Shown here: positions 20,988 through 31,835 of the stretch, in pieces
Position numbering within the stretch: the stretch's first letter is position 1
How the letters are laid out: each line of letters starts with the position of its first letter
NCBI GenBank assembly: GCA_947095535.1
Contig: OX352774.1
Coordinates: forward strand, 267,689,843 to 267,753,842
Length of the DNA: 64,000 nt
Direction of reading: 5' to 3'
Source of the DNA: Poecilobothrus nobilitatus
Taxonomy: Eukaryota > Arthropoda > Insecta > Diptera > Dolichopodidae
The notes under the pieces: model-generated
Told to the model about the DNA's origin: nothing
Seen by the model: only the letters and a program-made list of their open reading frames with translations
Databases searched by the model: none
Made by a program: the position numbers and the translations under genes

Positions 20988-21726
20988 GATGTGATGTACA
21001 AAAAATTGACGAAAAAATTTTGTACTGGGTAAATACTCTATGCATATAGTTTCTTTATGATAGAACCTTTATTTTAAGTACAAGGATCAACTAAAATCGA
21101 AGTTAATTATTATTAATTAAGGAATTTATCTCCTCCTTAGCTTCAATCCAATTATTCTTTCGAATGCCTGAAATTGCTTCGTTATAATTTGTTGATTCAC
21201 CATTTACCACAATATTTATCGTCTCAGTTAAACTTCTCGGTGGCACTACATCATTTTCGTTTTCTAATTCAGATTCGCTAGATTCATTTTTTAGAACTGC
21301 TAATTTAAATTCGATTTCATGAGCATTTTTAAGTTTATTTTTTCTTTAAAACCTTCACCATTAAATCTTTGCCCACAAGGCATTACATCTTAAGTCATTT
21401 TTATTAATTTTTCAGTAGAGCAAAATAAGATTAAATTTTAATTTAGAACAATTTTGTTTGCATTTAAAATTAGGTTGCATTAAAAAATTTTTAGGTTGCA
21501 TTTAAAAATTTGTCATCTCAGTTGACAAATTTTTACAAAATGCATGATAATTCGTATAGATCAGATCCAACATATCTAAAAGATCCTTTTTCTTTTCCTT
21601 GCTAATATTTAAAGGACTAGAATTAATAGGTTTCAAATCATAAATTGCTACGTTAGTAACTCCTCTTTTTTTTATGTTCAATACCTTAAATGGCTCATTT
21701 TCATCTGGGCTATGTTAGTAGAATAC
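20988..21726. repeat. 738-bp direct repeat, copy B
   Basis: Near-identical to 17325-18062 in the same orientation. It ends exactly where the C-terminal half of Harbinger ORF1 begins (21727), cutting the DUF7869-like frame it carries. It is thus a truncated, secondary copy inserted in, or converted into, the Harbinger element. Confidence 0.85.
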
Positions 21727-22012
21727 CTGCAATTAGTTCAAGAGAAAATAATTTGGAATCAGAAGATAGCGTAATTTATTCTAAATGTTTAGCTTGTGAA
21801 TTACGAGCTTTAGATTCTCAAGAAACCGTATATGTCCAAAAACTATTTAATGATATTTTGTTTGAAGCTAAAACTAATAACATTAGAAATATAGAAATAA
21901 AAGAAAAAAGTGTAATTTCAAAAAATAATAATACTAGTCATCAGAATTTATCAGATTCAGTTCACCAATCATCGGAAATTCAACAGTTTTTCACAGATTT
22001 TGCTCTTGATTA
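21727..22012 (+). pseudogene. Harbinger ORF1, C-terminal half
   Basis: Plus-strand frame beginning at the edge of repeat B and ending in TAA at about 22011-22013. Motifs CLACELRALDSQETVYVQKL, FNDILFEAKTNN and EIQQFFTDFALD resemble the C-terminal dimerisation region that follows the MADF domain in Harbinger-linked proteins. Together with 19690-20030 it formed one gene before the insertion. Confidence 0.6.
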
Positions 22013-22089
22013 AGATAATTAAATTAAATGTTATAAAAATGTGTTTTAAATATTAATTTGTTTTTTTACCGAAATATTTTTTATTTTTT

Positions 22090-23282
22090 TTTTATACCCT
22101 ACACATTAAGTATAGGGTATATTAACTTTGGTATGGTGTTTGTAACCACCAAAAGGAAGCGAGTTAGGTATAGACATGTATATATATTCTGAATCAGGAT
22201 CACCACCGGAGTCGATTTAGCGATGTCCGTCCGTCCGTCCGTACGCACGATAACTCAAAAAATAATGATGCTATCTTGATGAAATTTATACTGTAGGTTA
22301 ACAATGACTAAGGTAAGGCGGGGATTGTAAATGGGCGAAATCGGACCATGCGTTCGAGTACCTCCCATACAACTTCCAAAACCTAATACGCATATTTTCG
22401 AAATTAATAAAGATAGAAACTTAAAATTTTGTACGAGGGTGTGTTTTTCTGAATCCCTGATATCCCCAAAATTTGAGATGAAGTGGAGTGGTTGTTCGGG
22501 TACCTCCCATACAACTCCCAAAACCGAACAAGCATATCTTCGAAATTAATAAAGACAGAAACTTCAAATTTGGTACTAGGGTGTTCTTTCCTGAATCCCT
22601 GATTTGTCCAAAATTTGAGATGAATTGGTGGAGCTGTTCGGATACCTCCCATACAACTCCCAAAACCGAACATACATATCTTCGAAATTAATAAAGATAG
22701 GAACTTCAAATTTGATACGAGGGTGCTGTTTCCTAAATCCCTGATTTGCCTAAAATTTGATATGAATTGGAGCGGTCGTTCGGGTACCTCCCATACAACT
22801 CCCAAAACCGAACAAGCATATCTTCGAAATTAATAAAGACAGAAACTTCAAATTTGGTACAAGGGTGTTGTTTCCTGAATCCCTGATTTGTCCAAAATTT
22901 AAGATGAATTAGAATGGTTGTTCGGGTATCTGCCACACAACTCCTAAGACCAAACAAGCATATCTTCGAAATTAATAAATATATAAACTTGAAATTTGAT
23001 ATAAGAATGTTCTACCCTGTTGATGTCTCTAAAATTTGAGATGAATTGGGGTGGTGGTCCGCGTGCCTTCACACACTTCCCAAGACCTAACAATCATATT
23101 CTCGAATTTAATAAAGATAGAAACCTGAAATTTTGTACAAAGGTTGTAACAGCATTTATTTTTTTTAGCTTGTATTAAATACCTAACTAAAATAACTTAT
23201 GGATTTTTAATTTAATTTGAATGTTTTAGGTGTAGGGTATAAATAAGTCGGTTGCATCGACTTACTGTTATTTTTACTTGTT
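22090..23282. repeat. TATACCC-type interspersed repeat in Harbinger
   Basis: Starts TTTATACCCTACACATTAAG with TATAGGGTATAT, then TTTGTAAC, GAATCAGGATCACC, GAGTCGATTTAGCGATGTCC, a CCGTCCGTCCGT run and ACGATAACTCAAAAAAT. It ends GTGTAGGGTATAAATAAGTC followed by GTTGCATCGACTTACTG. These blocks match, in the same order, those of the repeat at 3960-5279. Its centre is a tandem array (next entry). The frames of 70-130 codons on both strands are by-products of that array. Confidence 0.7.
22330..23130. repeat. Tandem array of about six 141-bp units
   Basis: A unit with landmarks GGTACCTCCCATACAACTCC, CAAAACCGAACAAGCATATC, TTCGAAATTAATAAAGA, GAAACTTCAAATTTGGTAC and CCTGAATCCCTGATTTG repeats at about 22361, 22503, 22643, 22785, 22925 and 23066. 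The period is about 141 bp (47 codons), which is why several overlapping open frames appear on both strands. Divergence between units is moderate and rises toward the ends, as in an ageing minisatellite. Confidence 0.85.
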
Positions 23283-23374
23283 TTTAGTTATAATATGTTA
23301 CATTTTAATTATAATATTTTTATAAATATAAGAAATCTTATATAATTTTTTATTTTAATAAAATACTTTAAAAA

Positions 23375-24490
23375 TAATTCACGTACCTCTTTCCATCCAT
23401 CCATTACTTCGTTGGTTGTGAATGGTATTTAATCCACCTAGTGATAAATCATCATTTATGCCGTGTATATCGGATAGTTCTATGTAATTTTTATGTCTTC
23501 GTCGTAGATAATTATGTAATACACAGGCTGCTAAAACAACTACGTCAGTACTTTCTAAGGCTAAGTTTATCTTTGTATGAAATATTATAAAACGGGAAGC
23601 CAGTATACCAAAAGTATTTTCAACAACCTGCCTTGCTCTTGAAAGTCTTCTATTAAAATATTCCCGTTCTGAATTTAAATTCTGTTTAGAAAATAGTTTA
23701 ATCATTTGTTGGGTTAATCGAAATGCTTCATCGCTAATGAAGACAAGGAAGCGCAAAATCATAATTTTTAAGATAATTCGGAGCTGGTATTTTTAGGCGA
23801 TTGATTAAAAGATCATCATTAAAATCTGTGTATTTGATTACACCCCCATCAGACACCTTCCATTGGTTCTCACATTGCAATAAACGAATTCGTAATTAGC
23901 ATTAACAACGGACATGAGTACAATGCTGTAGTATCTTTTATAATTGTAAAAATATGCTCCGCTATTATGGGAGCGTACAATTGCTACATGCTTTCCATCA
24001 ATCGCTCCTAAAAAATTTGGAAAATTCCATTTATAAAAGAATTCTTCTGCAATTTCTTCCCAACATTTTTCGGAATCTGGAAACTGATTTCAAAAATTAT
24101 AATATTATAAAACTATAAATATAAATTAATTTACTCATAATATATTTTATTCACTTTGAAATATTCTTGTTTTAAGGCCAAATAGATTGCACGACATGTT
24201 TCTGGGACTAATCTGTTGAAAGATGAAGCAGATATTCTTGTAGAAAACTTCAAATTTTCGTAACTTCTTCCAGTAGCTAAGTAGCGTAAAGTTGCTGATA
24301 GTCGTTTATGTGGTTTAATGCATGTTCGCGTTACGGTATCCTGTCGTTCAATATAAAGTGTAACAAGTTGTAGCAAATAATAATTATAAATCTTCATCCA
24401 TTCTTAAAAAATTTTTATAATCATCAGGAAGATTTGACAATTCTTTTAAAAGTGATATATCTCTTCTCTCATTTCTTTTCAACAACCACT
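23375..24490 (-). pseudogene. PIF/Harbinger DDE transposase, frameshifted
   Basis: Minus strand. N-terminal ISLLKELSNLPDDYKNFLRMD (about 24415-24475), then after a frameshift KPHKRLSATLRYLATGRSYE and LKFSTRISASSFNRL (24131-24397), the usual Harbinger helix region. The catalytic core follows: LGAIDGKHVAIV (first Asp, about 23985-24010), VSDGGVIKYTDF, ISDEAFRLTQQM (second Asp, about 23725) and RQVVENTFGILASRF (Glu, about 23620), ending RRRHKNYIELSD. All three DDE residues survive, but at least three frameshifts (near 24390, 23840 and 23760) inactivate it. Full-length relatives are about 350-400 residues, similar to the span seen here. It cuts and pastes the element together with the ORF1 protein. 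Confidence 0.82.
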
Positions 24491-24710
24491 TTTTTTTTTA
24501 GCCAAATTTTTTTTTTTTTTTTAGTTTATTTAAAATTATACTAGCAAATATTCCACTTACTAAATACAATAAATTTACGTCCATTCTCTGTAATTTTTAA
24601 ATCGCGAATGAATAATTGTCAATATTCATTGAACGTAGAAATGAATAATTTTCATACTTTTTACTTGACAATAATAATTGTGATTAATATTGAACGTGTC
24701 AGAGACTCTA

Positions 24711-24858
24711 GCTTTTAAGTTAACTGCATAGTGAGATTTCATATACCAAATCTTATATAGTAATATGTATGCATATGCATATCTATTTCTTTCAATTTTT
24801 TTTTGTTTTTGTTATTTCGAGTAACATAGAAATTGGTCACGGGGTGAGAGTGGCCCAT
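24711..24858 (-). repeat. Transporter-flank repeat, part after Harbinger
   Basis: In reverse orientation it matches the start of the family at 55325-55510 and 31840-32035. Landmarks (minus strand) are GCCACTCTCACCCCGTGACC, ATGTTACTCGAAAT-like and ATGAAATCTCACTATGCAGT-like. It continues the match interrupted at 19313. Confidence 0.65.
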
Positions 24859-24859
24859 C

Positions 24860-27200
24860 TATAATATAATACACAAGATGTTGGCGAGACCTTGCCAACA
24901 TGTAAAAAAATATATTTTATGTCTATAATAAAATACTCACACTGAATGTAAACTAAACTGGCAATGATGATATTTCTGTATATTTATTTAATAATTTAAA
25001 ATTTTATTACCAGAGACACAAATCTTTGACTCAAAGTATTATCAAGAGACACACACCGTTCATTAAAAATATAAATAAATTTAGTAAATATTACTACGAG
25101 TGACCAAATTTTCCACGTTTCCACTAGAAGTATTACCAGATACACAAACCGTTCATTAAAAGTGAGTACAGTCAAAAAAGGAAAAGTACATACTTAAAAA
25201 ACACATTTTCAATAAAAATAAATTCAGCAAATTTTTAATTTTTAAATTTGACCGCCATATTATGAACTGGTCGCAGCGGTAAATTAAAAATAAATTATTA
25301 ATCTTCTGTTGGCGTTTTCAATCTTTGTTTTGGAAAAAAATAAATAAAAATAGGTACTCTTAATAAAATTAAAACGGCTGAAAGTGAAAAAGTGAGAGCG
25401 AGCAAAGTTTATAGTAAACCTCATATTTATAAGAAAAAAATGATAGGCCGATTTTATTCTTAATTTTGTTTTCACTATTATAAAAGCTGGTAAAAGCTTC
25501 GTAACATACTTTAAAATAGTTTTGTTTATTTAGGTTGAAATTTTGATTTTTAAGCTAAATTTTCGGTAGAACTGGTATAACATAAAATATTCGAAATTTT
25601 TTTATTAATATAAAATTCGGCAGACTTAAATAATTATATTTCATAACAGACGTCAGAAACTTACTAAATATTATAGAAACGGATATTTTTCTTAAAAAAA
25701 AAAAGAAATAAATAACATAGAAAATATCATTTTAGAAGCCTTCTCTCACAAAAGATTCATAATTTTGTACTAATTTATTATTAGACCATTAATAAAATTG
25801 TTAGCAATGGAAAAAAATAATATTTATTAATCAGATCAGATAATATAATACCAGGAATTAATGATTGAATTTCTGATAATATACACAATATTATACACAC
25901 AAGATGTTGGCCAGATCTATAATAAACCACTCACACTGAATATAAACTAAACTGGCAATTATGATATTTCTGTATATTTATTTAATAATTTAAAATTTTA
26001 TTATCAGAGACACAAATCTTAGACTAAAAGTCTTATCAGAGACACAAACTTTTTAAAAACTACTTTCGACACAAAATTTAAAGCAAATTTTTAATTTTTA
26101 AATTTGACCGCCACATCCATTATGAACTGGTCGCAGCGGTAAATTAAAAATAAATTATTAATCTTCTGCTGGCAGTTTTCAAATGACTCTTTGTTTTGAA
26201 AAAAATAAGAATACTCTTAATAAAATTAAAAGACCTGAAAGTGAAAAGAGCAAAGTTTATAGTAAGCCTTATATTTATAAGAAAAACAATAATAGGCCGA
26301 TTTTATTCTTGATTTTGTTTTCACTATTATAAAAGCTGGTAAAAGTTTCGCAACAGACTTTAAAGTAGTTTTGTTTATTTAGGTTGGAATTTGGATTTTT
26401 AAGCTGAATTTTTGATATAACATAAAATATTCTAATTTTTTTTATTAATATAAAATTCGGCAGACTTAGCTAATTATATTTCATAACAGAAATCAGAAAC
26501 TTACTAAATATTATAGAAATGGATATTTTTCTTAAAAAAAAAAGAAAAAATAACATAAGAAATATCATTTTAGAAGCCTTCTCTCACAATAGATTCATAA
26601 TTTTGTACTAATTTATTATTAGACCATTAAATTAAAAAGCTGTCGAAAACGACCCACACAAAAAAAGGCCCCGAAAATTTATGAAATTACATTATCAGAG
26701 ACATGAATCTTTTATTAAATATACTAAAGACCTCTTCCAAAGTACATTTAAAATAATTTAAATTCAGCAAATGTTTTTCAAGCAAAAAAAAAATAAACGC
26801 AAAAGACTTAAAAGCAGTTTTGGTAATTAAAGTAATTTCGCGGCGAAAACAACTGTTTTTATCGACATAAAAAATTTTTTTTTAAACTAAAGAAAAATAG
26901 AGAGTCTGGTAAAATTTTAACAAATATTAAAATTATTTCGATTATTGGCATTGTTTTAAATGTAACAAAAAAAAAAAAAAATGTCGTAGCGGTTGGTGTT
27001 TGTTTCAAACAATTTTTGAGATATCGGCACAAACTTTTGCCCTGAATGTGTTTTTAGCTTGGACCATTTTTTCTCAATGATTAAAAAACTGTCAAAAATT
27101 ACCGCCACGAAAAAACGGCGAGAAAAAATTAATAAACTGTACCTAACATTTTTAATTGTATGTGTTTAGATTTGTTTTATGTTTTTTTCTATTACAAGTA
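24860..27200. repeat. Transporter upstream segment, copy 1
   Basis: Starts TCTATAATATAATACACAAG and is repeated, with moderate divergence, at 58341-58472 plus 61526-64000. It contains an internal ~1-kb direct duplication: 24880-25800 resembles 25900-26640 (both with CTCACACTGAATGTAAAC-like, CCATTATGAACTGGTCGCAG-like and CTTCTCTCACAA motifs). The right part (26650-27200) has AATTACCGCCACGAAAAAAC and a GTCGTAGCGGTTGGTGTT motif, also conserved in copy 2. It ends about 400 bp before the transporter start codon. No protein-coding frame is supported. Confidence 0.8.
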
Positions 27201-27603
27201 AGTAAGTGATTTCTACATTTTTTTAATGGTGCTGATGTAAAAATGAAATTTTTAGGTAGTTTATTAAGGGAGTCAGTATGATACCGTAAATGTTTTTGAA
27301 TCTATAGAAATTGTGCAATTGCACAGGGGATTTTCTAGTCTTATTGTAATAGACAATCTTTGATTATCACCACACATAGTCAAAAATTCTTCCATACATT
27401 TTTACCTACCGTTTAAAATTTACAAACCGTTTAACATATTTCTATGATTATATGTACACATATTGAAAAATTAAAATTTATTGAAAATTTATTTATTTTT
27501 CTGCTGTAGGTGGTTAAGTTAAGTTTTTATTTTTTTATGTAATTTTTTTCATATTTAAAAGCATTATATTTTTTTTCATAATTTAGATAACTAGGCATAT
27601 AAA

Positions 27604-29853
27604 ATGCAAGAATATCAGTTAGTACCTCCCGATGGTGGTTGGGGATGGCTAGTATTGTTTGGAGCAACATTAGTTAATATATTGATTCCTGGAACAATTA
27701 AAAGTTTTGGAGTTTTGTTTGTTGAATTTCTAGAAAATTTTAAGGCAAGTCCCTCATCTGCTGCTTGGATACCAGCTTTATGTTATTTTTTATACAGTTC
27801 CTTAGGTAATTATTTTTAGAAATATATAAAAATATTAATTATTTTTATTTTTAATTTCACTTTAATCTGACCAATAGTGCAGTGCGAGAGTTTCCGTATT
27901 TTAGGCGAAAGATCTCGGCTTCAAATCCCGACCAGGTCAAAATATATTAAATATAAAAATATAATGTAAAAGAAATAATTAATATAATTTAATACTTGTA
28001 AAAGCAAAATTTGATTTATTTTCCCATCACATTGAATGTAGTGGGGAAACAAAAAAAAGTTCATTTATTTGTACTTCATTATATTTAAAATAATTCTATT
28101 TATAGGACCAGTTTCGAGTATTCTCTCAGTCAAGTATTCTTATAGAACAGTTACCATAATAGGAGGTACTTTTGCTGCAGTAGGAATGATCATTTCATAT
28201 TTTGCATCATCAGTGACTTTCTTATATATAAGGTTTAATTTAAAATATTTAAATATATTTCAATCAAAATTAAAAATCAAAATTTTAATTTTAGTTATGG
28301 AGTTTTCGTTGGTACAGGTGCTGGTCTTTCATTTCCTCCTACAGTTTATATTGTTACTTCTTATTTTGTACGATTTAGAGGATTAGCAAATGGTGTTTGT
28401 ATATCAGGAAGTGCGTTTGGTTCTATATTACTTCCGCCAATTTTAAGATACCTACTTGAGGAATACGGCTATAGGTGAATTGTTTTTTTTCAAAATATTA
28501 AAAGAATTCTTACAAAAAAAAAGTTTTTAGAGGCGCTGTTTTAATAATGGGAGGAATAACGCTAAATGTTTGGATGGCAGCTCTTTTTTATGAACCTGTA
28601 GAGCAACACATGAAACGTATACCTATAAATAAAAAAACACTGGAAGATATTGAAGAAGAGGAGGAAGCAGGAATAGTTTTAAAATTTGATACGATAGATA
28701 CTGGTGATAATATTCATGAAGAAAATCGCCCAAATACTCCTAATTCAATTGTAAATAAAGGTCAATTACCAAATGATATTAAAAATTTTGATAATAACTT
28801 TATTAGAAGTGCTTCAGCCGCAGTAGTTCCAAATTTAGAAAAAAGTAATTCTAGACGTATTAGCACACCTATAAAAGTTCCAATACGAAATCCAACATTT
28901 ACTACTACAGAAATGACTTCAACACCTTCGTTAAATGCTTTTCGTGAAAGAGGCATGTCCAGTCACAAATTGAACCGTTTAAATTCTAGAATTACATTTG
29001 CCAAACCTTCACCTTCTACAAGTAGTTTTCAATATATCAGTACGCCATATCATGGAAGTACTTTATCATTTCAACCCAATCAATTCAGTTCACATATATC
29101 TTTAAAATCAATTGGAAAAGGTGATGAACATGAAGAAATGTTTCCGGATGAAGAAAAACCCGAAGAAAAAAAAAAATTTTTCGATTTGTCATTATTGAAA
29201 GATCCACTTTACTTAATAATTTTAATATCAAATAGTACTAATGCAATTAGTTACACTAATTTTATAATACTTTTGCCATTGTACGCCATTTCTTTAGGTT
29301 TTGATAAGTCATTATCGGCATATTTGATATCAATTGTATCCACCACAGATTTAATTGGTCGCATAGGTGGATCCGCTTTATCCGATCTGCAAATTATACC
29401 TAAAACGTGGTATTTTATTGGGGGTTTAGCTTTATCTGGCGTATCATTATCTCTTTTGCCGCTTACGGAAACATATGGAATGTTGGGATTTTGTTGTGCA
29501 GTATTTGGTTTAGCATCAGGAACGTATGTTGGAATAACTGCTGTTATTATGGCAGATTTATTAGGCACAGAAAGACTTACGTCTTCGTATGGTATTAGTT
29601 TATTTGTAAATGGTGTTATCCAATTAATTGGTATGGTGAACTATAATTAAATTTTTAAAATTTTGTAAAAATTTTCTTTTTAGGACCACCATTATGTTGT
29701 GCTTGGTATGAAGAAAGTCAAACATATGGACCATTATTTACAACACTTGGTATTACACTTGTATTAGGTGCTAGTTTATGGGGTCTTTTACCTTTTATTA
29801 AGAAAAAAAATGACATAATTGCAAGCCAAAGTAATTATAACGACATAGAATAA
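27604..29853 (+). CDS. SLC16-type monocarboxylate transporter, five exons
   Basis: Predicted exons 27604-27805, 28106-28232, 28295-28474, 28531-29630 and 29684-29853 (592 codons), all with GT-AG introns and matching phases (1, 2, 2, 1). The product is a 12-helix major facilitator protein of the MCT family, expected at the plasma membrane and moving monocarboxylates such as lactate or pyruvate with protons; the substrate of this member is unknown. Evidence: PDGGWGW (residues 9-15) opens helix 1, the MCT signature; YFVRFRGLANG (133-143) is the second family signature; residues 200-390 form a long acidic, Ser/Thr-rich cytosolic loop between helices 6 and 7; then six more hydrophobic segments (LYLIILISN, TDLIGRIGGSALSD, ADLLGTERL). 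The start ATG precedes the conserved motif by eight codons; a possible acceptor (TTTAG) at about 27584-27588 suggests an upstream 5' UTR exon. No frame damage was found. A dead paralogue lies at 56405-58081. Confidence 0.9.
27867..27939 (+). mobile_element. tRNA-derived SINE in transporter intron 1
   Basis: CTGACCAATAGTGCAGTGCG at the start and GGCTTCAAATCCCGACCAGG near the end correspond to degenerate A and B boxes. It is related to the minus-strand SINE at 3773-3845. The tail is AT-rich. The same insertion, more decayed, sits in the equivalent intron of the pseudogene at 56690-56758, so it predates the gene duplication. Confidence 0.6.
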
Positions 29854-30302
29854 TTTTTAGTTTATATTAATATTTTACTTAAAATCCATTAGTGCTAAAT
29901 ACAGAACAGTACTTAAAATCATATAGTATAAAATGACCAGCATAACTTTTGTTAAAAAAACGCGAATTTTACAAAAGTGTATGTATCATTAAATTACGCA
30001 TATTCGTATATCATATCGAATAAAAAAATTATATTAAAGCTTGTGAATTAAAATTTATAATTCATAATTATAATCAATTTATTAATTAAGAAATGTACGC
30101 TCAAGCATGTTTTTTAATTATATTTCATAGTATTTTAAATAAAATGACAATTACCGCCATAATAATACGTACATACAGGCAATAAGACGTTCTATAGAAG
30201 TTTTTAAATTTAATTTTTTTATTTCAATTTTATTTTCGAAAAATATAATAAAGTGTCTTATATGGTTAGAAAGTACAAATATAAATCTAATCATTTGTAA
30301 AA
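29854..30302 (+). other. Probable 3' UTR and downstream flank of transporter
   Basis: AT-rich, with AATAAA-type polyadenylation motifs at about 30020 (GAATAAAAAAATT) and 30138 (AAATAAAATG). The 3.45-kb array starts at 30303, only 450 bp after the stop codon, so the transcript end may lie in the first unit. Confidence 0.45.
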
Positions 30303-30832
30303 CTAATTTTACAGTTTCAAACGGTAAGATATTTTCAAGATTTAGGGAAAATTTAAGATCAAGGCTGTTTGTTATTCAATATATTAAACTTTTGAAAAAT
30401 TGAAAAGAAAATATTATATTTATTCACTATCTTAATTTTATAATTTAAAAATAACTAAATTTTTGTGTTGATGTCAAAGTACAATATTGTAATTAGTTTA
30501 TAAGTCAATAATTTTTATATTAAATTGAAAAATATATTTTTTGTTTTAAATATTTACAAAAAATATTTTGCATTTTATTTTTTGATATTTTAAAAAAAGA
30601 TTATTCAATTTAGCAAAGATCTTCAATTAATTTATTAAATAATAATACTTTTCTTTTTGATTTTAATAAAATATTTCAAAATGCTTTAAAAAACACTTTG
30701 ATTTGAATGCTCCAGAGTTGCATTCACTAACTGGAAATAACTATTTTGTTACGACTTTTTATTGAATTAGTATTACACCGTTCATACTTGAGCATCTTTG
30801 AATTTAAGGGATATGAAACAAAAGAAAAAAGT

Positions 30833-31619
30833 TTCAATCATGAAAGTCTCATGGGAAAAGAAATTTTTCTTTTAAGAAAAAAGTCATTATTTTTCGTTAT
30901 CATGAATGTTTATTTGTATGACTTTTTTCATAATTTCAGACTTTTTAAGTCACACGCATTTTAGCTGTGGACTTTGAAGAATAAACATCAATATCTTGGG
31001 AACCAGAAGTCGGCCCGATCTGATTTAAAAAACCAAATCCTCAATACTGTAATAGAAACTAAAAATTAAAAAAACTTCCGGAAAATGGCACCTTAGTTTT
31101 TAAGGTGCGTTTTTTTTAAAGCGGGTTTAAAAGCCAAATTTTTTTATTTCTGTTTTCTAATTTCAATTCTACTACATAATCGTTGAGTATCTTTTTTAAA
31201 TCATGTTGGTCCGATTTCTGATTCCCAAAATACGGGGGCTTCTTGCAATCTAAGCTATTGCATATTCGTAGATATGAAAATGCCTATATTATATTTCTAC
31301 TATAAATGTTTTTCTAAATACAATTTATTTTTATCTGTGTATCCAAAAATTCAATGAGTCTCTTAGGTATCTTCTTTCTTTAATTTCTTGATCCAAAACG
31401 GAACTAAAAAACCTAGTTTCTCAATTTTATTTTTTATTATTTTCAATCCACAAAATTACATTAAAAAAAATTTGTCTTTATTTTCAATAAGATAATGCAG
31501 TTTATATTTTTGACACCAAAAATTTTCCATACAGTCTTCTTTTCAATTGATAACTCATGATTGCGTGACTTTTTTTGAAAGAGAAAAAAAAGTCTTAACT
31601 CACAGACTTTCATGATTGA
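30833..31619. repeat. Inverted arms in array unit (possible MITE)
   Basis: TCAATCATGAAAGTCT (30833-30848) is repeated as its exact reverse complement at 31604-31619. Beyond that core both arms stay loosely similar (AAGACTTTTTT / AAAGTCA motifs). The segment of about 790 bp occurs in every unit. It may be a TIR element; no target duplication could be fixed. Confidence 0.5.
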
Positions 31620-31835
31620 CCCCTATTAAAGAATTTTTATTTTGTTAGGGTTTGAAAATTTTTTTAAGACCTTTTTCCATTCAATTTTGAAAATTCGAGG
31701 AGAAAATAATAAAATATGTACCTTTACCCTTGATATGTGGTTATAGGGAAAAAAATATATATATAAAACGTACATACATAACTTAAAAAGGTTGTACAAG
31801 GTTGTACAAACAAATTTTATATTATGTTTCAATCA

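Larger units (their letters stand above)
19317..24708. mobile_element. PIF/Harbinger DNA transposon, 5.4 kb, decayed
   Basis: Terminal inverted repeats of about 27 bp: the left starts GGGTCCCTGTCACGTTCAAT (19317) and the right, on the minus strand from 24708, starts GAGTCTCTGACACGTTCAAT. The flanking trinucleotides TAA (19314-19316) and TAG (24709-24711) fit the TWA target preference of PIF/Harbinger after one mutation. It carries both standard genes in convergent order: a MADF-type ORF1 on plus and a DDE transposase on minus. Two later insertions lie inside: a block ending with repeat B (about 20030-21726), which splits ORF1, and a TATACCC-type repeat (about 22090-23282). Flanking sequence matches an uninterrupted relative near 55.4-55.8 kb. 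Confidence 0.82.

Noticed and set aside
17325..21726. Repeats A and B as LTRs of one element
   Set aside because: No TG...CA ends, no primer site or polypurine tract next to them, and the DNA between them is a DUF7869-like gene plus half of a Harbinger element and not gag-pol.
22255..22957. Overlapping 70-130-codon frames on both strands around 22.3-22.9 kb
   Set aside because: By-products of the 141-bp tandem repeat; the same peptide recurs in each unit and no known domain is present.
30746..30964. 72-codon frame repeated in each array unit (also the 68- and 78-codon minus frames)
   Set aside because: No domain, low-complexity Phe/Ile/Lys composition, and repeated only because the units are near-identical. 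One of them is shortened by the 15-bp deletion in unit 2, and no splice or promoter context was seen.
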